DNA of 44,071 nucleotides from a virus. Numbering within the stretch: the stretch's first letter is position 1; every line of letters starts with the position of its first letter. The translations under genes and the position numbers were made by a program. The stretch lies in IMG/VR virus record IMGVR_UViG_3300027833_000087, positions 1 to 44,071 of that record; one strand, given 5' to 3'. The notes beneath the pieces were generated by a model. The model did not search any database. It was not told the DNA's origin and saw only the letters and a program-made list of their open reading frames with translations. This document shows positions 41,680 to 44,071 of the stretch, one piece after another.

Positions 41680-41859
41680 ATGACAAAGATTCTATTCAAC
41701 ACAGTCTACAAGACTATCAATCAGATCACAAACAGTAACAAACTGAACAGACCAGTCCATATAACATACGGCGGACTGATAGCCGACAACAGTGACGTCG
41801 AAACAATAACCAAGATACTGGACCGTGAAATAATAAAGTATAAACTAAAATCCATATAA
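41680..41859 (+). CDS. Small early gene, 59 aa, function unknown
   Basis: Found by hand translation: M-T-K-I-L-F-N-T-V-Y-K-T-I-N-Q-I and on, ending K-Y-K-L-K-S-I. It is the first of four tightly packed small genes after promoter-like element 2, with an A/T-rich leader and no Shine-Dalgarno sequence. The central T-Y-G-G-L-I-A-D-N-S could be a strand-turn. The whole stretch has a strong excess of A over T. It is not recognised; small early phage proteins often modify host enzymes. Confidence 0.6.
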   Translation: MTKILFNTVYKTINQITNSNKLNRPVHITYGGLIADNSDVETITKILDREIIKYKLKSI

Positions 41860-41861
41860 CT

Positions 41862-42032
41862 ATGACCTTACAAGATCACAACACAATCAATGAACTGATA
41901 AGGTTCTACCAGAAGAACAGAAGCGAAGCCGACTACAAGAAAGGGATACAACCTATCGACGGCCACAAGATCGACAGCCTGATGATGTCTAACTATCTCC
42001 AGGGCAAAGAGCTAGACCTAAACATATACTAA
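41862..42032 (+). CDS. Small early gene, 56 aa, function unknown
   Basis: The ATG is 2 nt after the previous stop. The product reads M-T-L-Q-D-H-N-T-I-N-E-L-I-R-F-Y and ends E-L-D-L-N-I-Y. It is polar and probably helical. It lies in the same operon as the 59-, 46- and 21-aa frames, since no promoter-like element lies between. The family is not recognised. Confidence 0.6.
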   Translation: MTLQDHNTINELIRFYQKNRSEADYKKGIQPIDGHKIDSLMMSNYLQGKELDLNIY

Positions 42033-42047
42033 TCTAAAACCAAACAA

Positions 42048-42188
42048 ATGAGAACACCAGAACAAATTATACAAGCGTACGCCATGGGATTACTAATGCC
42101 TGGCGAGGTAGTAAGCCAGATGAAGGATCACTACCCAGGACTGAACCCAGTACAGATTATGAACACTATAAACACCATACTAACATGA
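42048..42188 (+). CDS. Small early gene, 46 aa, function unknown
   Basis: M-R-T-P-E-Q-I-I-Q-A-Y-A-M-G-L-L-M-P-G-E and on. A helix followed by L-M-P-G-E-V-V and another helix with D-H-Y-P-G-L-N-P looks like a compact helix-turn-helix-sized domain, but no DNA-binding signature was recognised. It starts 15 nt after the previous gene and overlaps the next frame by ATGA. Confidence 0.6.
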   Translation: MRTPEQIIQAYAMGLLMPGEVVSQMKDHYPGLNPVQIMNTINTILT

Positions 42189-42250
42189 GAACATTCAAGA
42201 GGATACTTGCCGACCTGGCTCGAGGAGCTGGGTATGCATTAAGAAACTAA
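42185..42250 (+). CDS. Possible 21-aa basic peptide
   Basis: The ATG overlaps the TGA of the 46-aa gene as ATGA. The peptide is M-R-T-F-K-R-I-L-A-D-L-A-R-G-A-G-Y and on, a short basic amphipathic helix. Coupling supports translation; the length leaves it doubtful. It is the last frame of the element-2 operon before a structured gap. Confidence 0.4.
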   Translation: MRTFKRILADLARGAGYALRN

Positions 42251-42408
42251 GATCACGACCTCGCGGCGACAATGCCTGACCCCGAACCCTAGAACGGAAA
42301 CTAGCAGCTGACGTGGCTGTGGGTCACAGCGGCAACGCCGGAGGCGTGTATAGCAACGCGTATAGCATGTGACGTTATGTCATGTCATTTTGTCACCCCC
42401 CCATTTTT
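42251..42408. other. Structured gene-free region before element 3
   Basis: No coding frame is seen. Hairpins GCTGTG-GGT-CACAGC (42316-42330) and ACGCC-GGA-GGCGT (42335-42347) lie close together, followed by the second TATAGCA repeat and by GTGAC...GTCAC pairs around 42370-42396. It may end the previous operon and separate it from element 3. Confidence 0.5.
42344..42367 (+). repeat. Double TATAGCA repeat, copy 2
   Basis: Identical over 24 nt to the copy at 41402. It ends 41 nt before promoter-like element 3 and overlaps the end of the hairpin at 42335-42347. Confidence 0.75.
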
Positions 42409-42441
42409 GCAGACAAACTACGTTCACTTTTAGATAATATA
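42409..42441 (+). promoter_or_regulatory. Promoter-like element 3
   Basis: GCAGAC-A-AACTACG at 42409 and GATAATATA at 42433, offset 24, preceded by TT. It is followed by an A/T-rich stretch without a gene, then by element 4, so the two act in tandem on the 106-aa gene. Confidence 0.7.
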
Positions 42442-42512
42442 GTTGTAAGTAAGTAATTAATATAAATAATAAAATAAAAATAAATTAAGAAATTATTTAA
42501 TAATACAAAGTT

Positions 42513-42545
42513 GCAGACTAATCACGTCTATAAATCGATAATATA
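42513..42545 (+). promoter_or_regulatory. Promoter-like element 4
   Basis: GCAGAC-T-AATCACG at 42513 and GATAATATA at 42537, offset 24, preceded by TT. The 106-aa start is 44 nt after the element. Confidence 0.7.
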
Positions 42546-42589
42546 ATTGAATACTAATAATAATAATTAATAATTAAATTCTAAATCAA

Positions 42590-42910
42590 ATGGAAAATTC
42601 AAACGAAATTTTACAGAATGCACTGAAATCAATGTCCAACGAAGATAAAGCTAAAATCTTCCCACCGATCGAGCGAAAGAACTTCGTAGTCCGAGAAAGC
42701 TGGATGAATCGAAATCAAATAATAACTTTTGTGAACAACAAAAATCAGAAAGTTACGTACAACCATGACGAAGTACTGAATGCAATGCTACCGAAATTAC
42801 AATTCCAAGCTTGCTGGCTTAAGCGAAAGTACTGGTCTCAAAGCACTAACTTGCCGACGAATGTGAGGCACTTGGCTACGATCGAAGAGCTAGAGTCTAC
42901 TGAAAAGTAG
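42590..42910 (+). CDS. 106-aa early protein, function unknown
   Basis: MENSNEILQNALKSMSNEDK opens a helical start; the middle has E-S-W-M-N-R-N-Q-I-I-T-F-V-N-N-K-N and K-V-T-Y-N-H-D-E-V-L, a strand pair followed by a helix, and the end is F-Q-A-C-W-L-K-R-K-Y-W. The largest gene of the right arm. It is served by two promoter-like elements in tandem, suggesting strong expression. The fold is not recognised; no catalytic motif. Confidence 0.75.
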   Translation: MENSNEILQNALKSMSNEDKAKIFPPIERKNFVVRESWMNRNQIITFVNNKNQKVTYNHDEVLNAMLPKLQFQACWLKRKYWSQSTNLPTNVRHLATIEELESTEK

Positions 42911-42929
42911 GCTTAGGCTTCGGCCAAAT

Positions 42930-42962
42930 GCAGACGAATTACGAGTACTAATAGATAATAAT
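42930..42962 (+). promoter_or_regulatory. Promoter-like element 5
   Basis: GCAGAC-G-AATTACG at 42930 and GATAATAAT at 42954, offset 24, preceded by AT. The 46-aa gene starts 23 nt after the element. Confidence 0.65.
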
Positions 42963-42984
42963 AATGTAACTAGAACTAAATAAT

Positions 42985-43125
42985 ATGAACTATACTGAAA
43001 CGAAAGAAATGTTAGAACTATGTCAACGAAGTCTAAGCTATCACGGATGTGAGCCGATCGCTGACGATATACAAAAAGCACTAGATAATCTAGAGTATGC
43101 AATTAATAATAACTTAATAGAATAA
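42985..43125 (+). CDS. Small early gene, 46 aa, function unknown
   Basis: M-N-Y-T-E-T-K-E-M-L-E-L-C-Q-R-S-L-S-Y-H and on, ending A-I-N-N-N-L-I-E. Helical, acidic. It is preceded by the leader A-A-C-T-A-A-A-T-A-A-T-ATG that is repeated before the gene at 43299. First of three genes driven by element 5. Confidence 0.6.
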   Translation: MNYTETKEMLELCQRSLSYHGCEPIADDIQKALDNLEYAINNNLIE

Positions 43126-43127
43126 TT

Positions 43128-43283
43128 ATGAACCGAATTGAACAACTAATTGAGGATAGATATCCAGGACAACTAAACGAGATCTTAGATCAAATCGAGA
43201 TCTTATCAAAAGAGTATGACGAAGAACAATTCCTCGAAGAGGATATACTAGAGAGTATACTAATGGAACTAGATGTAATATAA
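43128..43283 (+). CDS. Small acidic early gene, 51 aa, function unknown
   Basis: M-N-R-I-E-Q-L-I-E-D-R-Y-P-G-Q-L-N-E-I-L and on, very rich in Glu, Asp, Leu and Ile (I-L-S-K-E-Y-D-E-E-Q-F-L-E-E-D). Starts 2 nt after the previous stop, so it is probably co-translated. An acidic helical protein of this kind could act as a DNA mimic or inhibitor, but that is a guess from charge. Confidence 0.6.
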   Translation: MNRIEQLIEDRYPGQLNEILDQIEILSKEYDEEQFLEEDILESILMELDVI

Positions 43284-43298
43284 TTAAAACTAAATAAT

Positions 43299-43445
43299 AT
43301 GTGGAGTAACTGTTGTGGCTCAGAGCCAAGCTATTTAAGCGAAGAACTATGCGGATCGTGTCTAGAGCACGCCGTATTTGATGACGAAGATGAGGATGAA
43401 ACCTGTAGAAACGGTAAAGAATGGAACAAATGTGACTGTTGTTAA
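43299..43445 (+). CDS. Small Cys-rich, probably zinc-binding protein
   Basis: 48 aa starting M-W-S-N-C-C-G-S-E-P-S-Y-L-S-E-E-L. Eight cysteines: C5-C6, C18-x-x-C21, C36, C45, C47-C48. The C-C...C-x-x-C spacing fits a zinc ribbon or knuckle, with an acidic D-D-E-D-E-D-E linker (28-34). Small Cys-rich phage proteins starting M-W-x-N-C-C-G-x-E are, from memory, common in marine phages. Function unknown. Confidence 0.65.
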   Translation: MWSNCCGSEPSYLSEELCGSCLEHAVFDDEDEDETCRNGKEWNKCDCC

Positions 43446-43468
43446 CTAACTAAAAAAACCACACCTCA

Positions 43469-43490
43469 GCGTGTGTATAGCATAGGTATG
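43469..43490 (+). repeat. Partial TATAGCA repeat
   Basis: GCGTGTGTATAGCA then TAGGTATG. It has one TATAGCA unit after a GTGT and shares the preceding CTCAGCG with a second occurrence at 43499-43505, 33 nt further on. It is probably a decayed copy of the double repeat at 43518. Confidence 0.5.
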
Positions 43491-43517
43491 TTCCGTCCTC
43501 AGCGGGCGGTCATAGCG

Positions 43518-43539
43518 GTGTATAGCAACGCGTATAGCA
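43518..43539 (+). repeat. Double TATAGCA repeat, copy 3
   Basis: 22 nt identical to the last 22 nt of the copies at 41402 and 42344. It ends 21 nt before promoter-like element 6, in a 115-bp gap without a gene between 43446 and 43560. Confidence 0.7.
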
Positions 43540-43560
43540 CGGTAAAATCAGTGCCACCTT

Positions 43561-43593
43561 GCAGACGAATTACGCTCACCTATAGATAATATA
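43561..43593 (+). promoter_or_regulatory. Promoter-like element 6
   Basis: GCAGAC-G-AATTACG at 43561 and GATAATATA at 43585, offset 24, preceded by TT. The 51-aa gene at 43616 starts 23 nt after the element. Confidence 0.7.
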
Positions 43594-43615
43594 TGTGAAT
43601 ACAAAATAACACACT

Positions 43616-43771
43616 ATGGAAAAAGAATTTAAAGATTGGATGGAAGACGGTAATGTTGAGAAGATCGGTGAAAACACCTATATTGAGCAAACTACCCAAT
43701 GGAGAAAGAAGTTTACGATGTCCGAGTTAATCGGGTTTTACAACCGAGAGTACCGATTGAGTCAGTTTTAA
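43616..43771 (+). CDS. Small early gene, 51 aa, function unknown
   Basis: M-E-K-E-F-K-D-W-M-E-D-G-N-V-E-K-I-G and on, ending E-Y-R-L-S-Q-F. Charged, with aromatic residues (W8, W29, F33, F41, Y42, Y46). The only gene driven by element 6. No motif recognised. Confidence 0.65.
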   Translation: MEKEFKDWMEDGNVEKIGENTYIEQTTQWRKKFTMSELIGFYNREYRLSQF

Positions 43772-44041
43772 GGGTCGATGTTGGAGAAATGGATCCCACT
43801 GAGCTAACTTAGATAACTAAGCTTTAGTTAAGTAATACTAGTGTAGAGTAGTCAGAGACTATCTATTAGACTATAACTACTATTTACTTGGAGTAATAGA
43901 ATTACACTTAAACAACTAGTATTTTATTAAATTAATATAATTACCTGTTTTGGAGTGAAAGCTACAGTAAATATGGGATTATTTAAGTGAGTAAGAGGTA
44001 TTAAGTGTTTGTAAGTGGCTACGGTAATGGTTGTCACGGTT
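43772..44041. other. Gene-free region with inverted repeats
   Basis: No frame longer than a few codons on the plus strand. It holds AACTAA-GCT-TTAGTT near 43816-43830 and a widely spaced inverted pair AATACTAGT (43834-43842) and ACTAGTATT (43915-43923). Transcription from element 6 would read into it, so it may be a 3' structured RNA or terminator region. Confidence 0.45.
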
Positions 44042-44071
44042 GCAGACTAATTACGACCACCTTTTGATAAT
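44042..44071 (+). promoter_or_regulatory. Promoter-like element 7, cut by the window edge
   Basis: GCAGAC-T-AATTACG at 44042 and GATAAT at 44066, offset 24, preceded by TT. The rest lies beyond the window, where another small gene is expected. Confidence 0.65.

Noticed and set aside
42890-43329. Minus-strand frames of 67-70 aa opposite the small early genes
   Set aside because: They cover plus-strand genes that have promoter-like elements and tight spacing; the minus frames have neither.
1-44071. CRISPR array, insertion sequence, integrase or tRNA genes
   Set aside because: No regularly spaced identical repeats of CRISPR type, no transposase or integrase frames and no cloverleaf sequences were recognised. 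The repeats at 41.4-44.07 kb are too irregularly spaced and sit before genes.

Overview
The window looks like about 44 kb of a lytic, short-tailed (podovirus-like) marine phage of a Bacteroidetes host, probably a flavobacterium. The phage identity rests on a full virion morphogenesis set: small and large terminase, portal, scaffold, major capsid protein, connector proteins, tail hub, internal and fibre proteins, and lysis genes. There is no tail sheath or classical tape-measure gene. The host guess rests on low GC, start codons preceded by A/T-rich leaders instead of Shine-Dalgarno sequences, and fibre repeats of the GIGTTSP kind. No search was run, so the host is an inference.

Layout. (1) Positions 1-1164, plus strand: the C-terminal part of a class I ribonucleotide reductase large subunit, cut by the left edge, followed by two tandem dyads and a hairpin terminator. 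(2) About 41.1 kb down to 1.25 kb, minus strand: one nearly gapless late transcription unit. In transcription order it encodes a basic protein, two fibre proteins, a DUF7936-like protein, GroEL, GroES, a winged-helix protein, a cluster of small basic proteins, several small proteins and a second GroES-like protein, TerS, TerL, portal, scaffold, major capsid protein, connectors, a 1633-aa tail-hub candidate, beta-rich and internal virion proteins, a 2993-aa multidomain protein, then a lysis and small basic protein cluster. (3) About 41.1-44.07 kb, plus strand: a divergent control region and ten very small genes, organised by seven copies of a promoter-like element.

The least explained parts are four. 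First, the seven promoter-like elements keep an exact 24-nt offset between GCAGAC and GATAAT; a companion repeat with two TATAGCA units lies upstream of three of them. Second, a short S-P-x-K motif recurs in two clusters of late basic proteins and at the portal C-terminus, in several cases with a P-I-T-T/A-R-V N-terminus. Third, the 2993-aa protein combines a zincin motif, a PD-(D/E)XK-like motif and a HAD phosphatase domain. Fourth, there is a folding module of GroEL, GroES and a second protein that looks like two GroES-like units in tandem.

How the genes may work together: ribonucleotide reductase supplies dNTPs; the small plus-strand genes are probably expressed early for host takeover; the minus-strand unit then makes and folds (GroEL/ES) the capsid and tail, packages DNA (TerS/TerL/portal), loads ejection proteins, and ends with a holin/M15 endopeptidase pair for lysis. 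Several small genes were found by hand translation: 22, 48, 57 and 46 aa on the minus strand and nine small ones on the plus strand.
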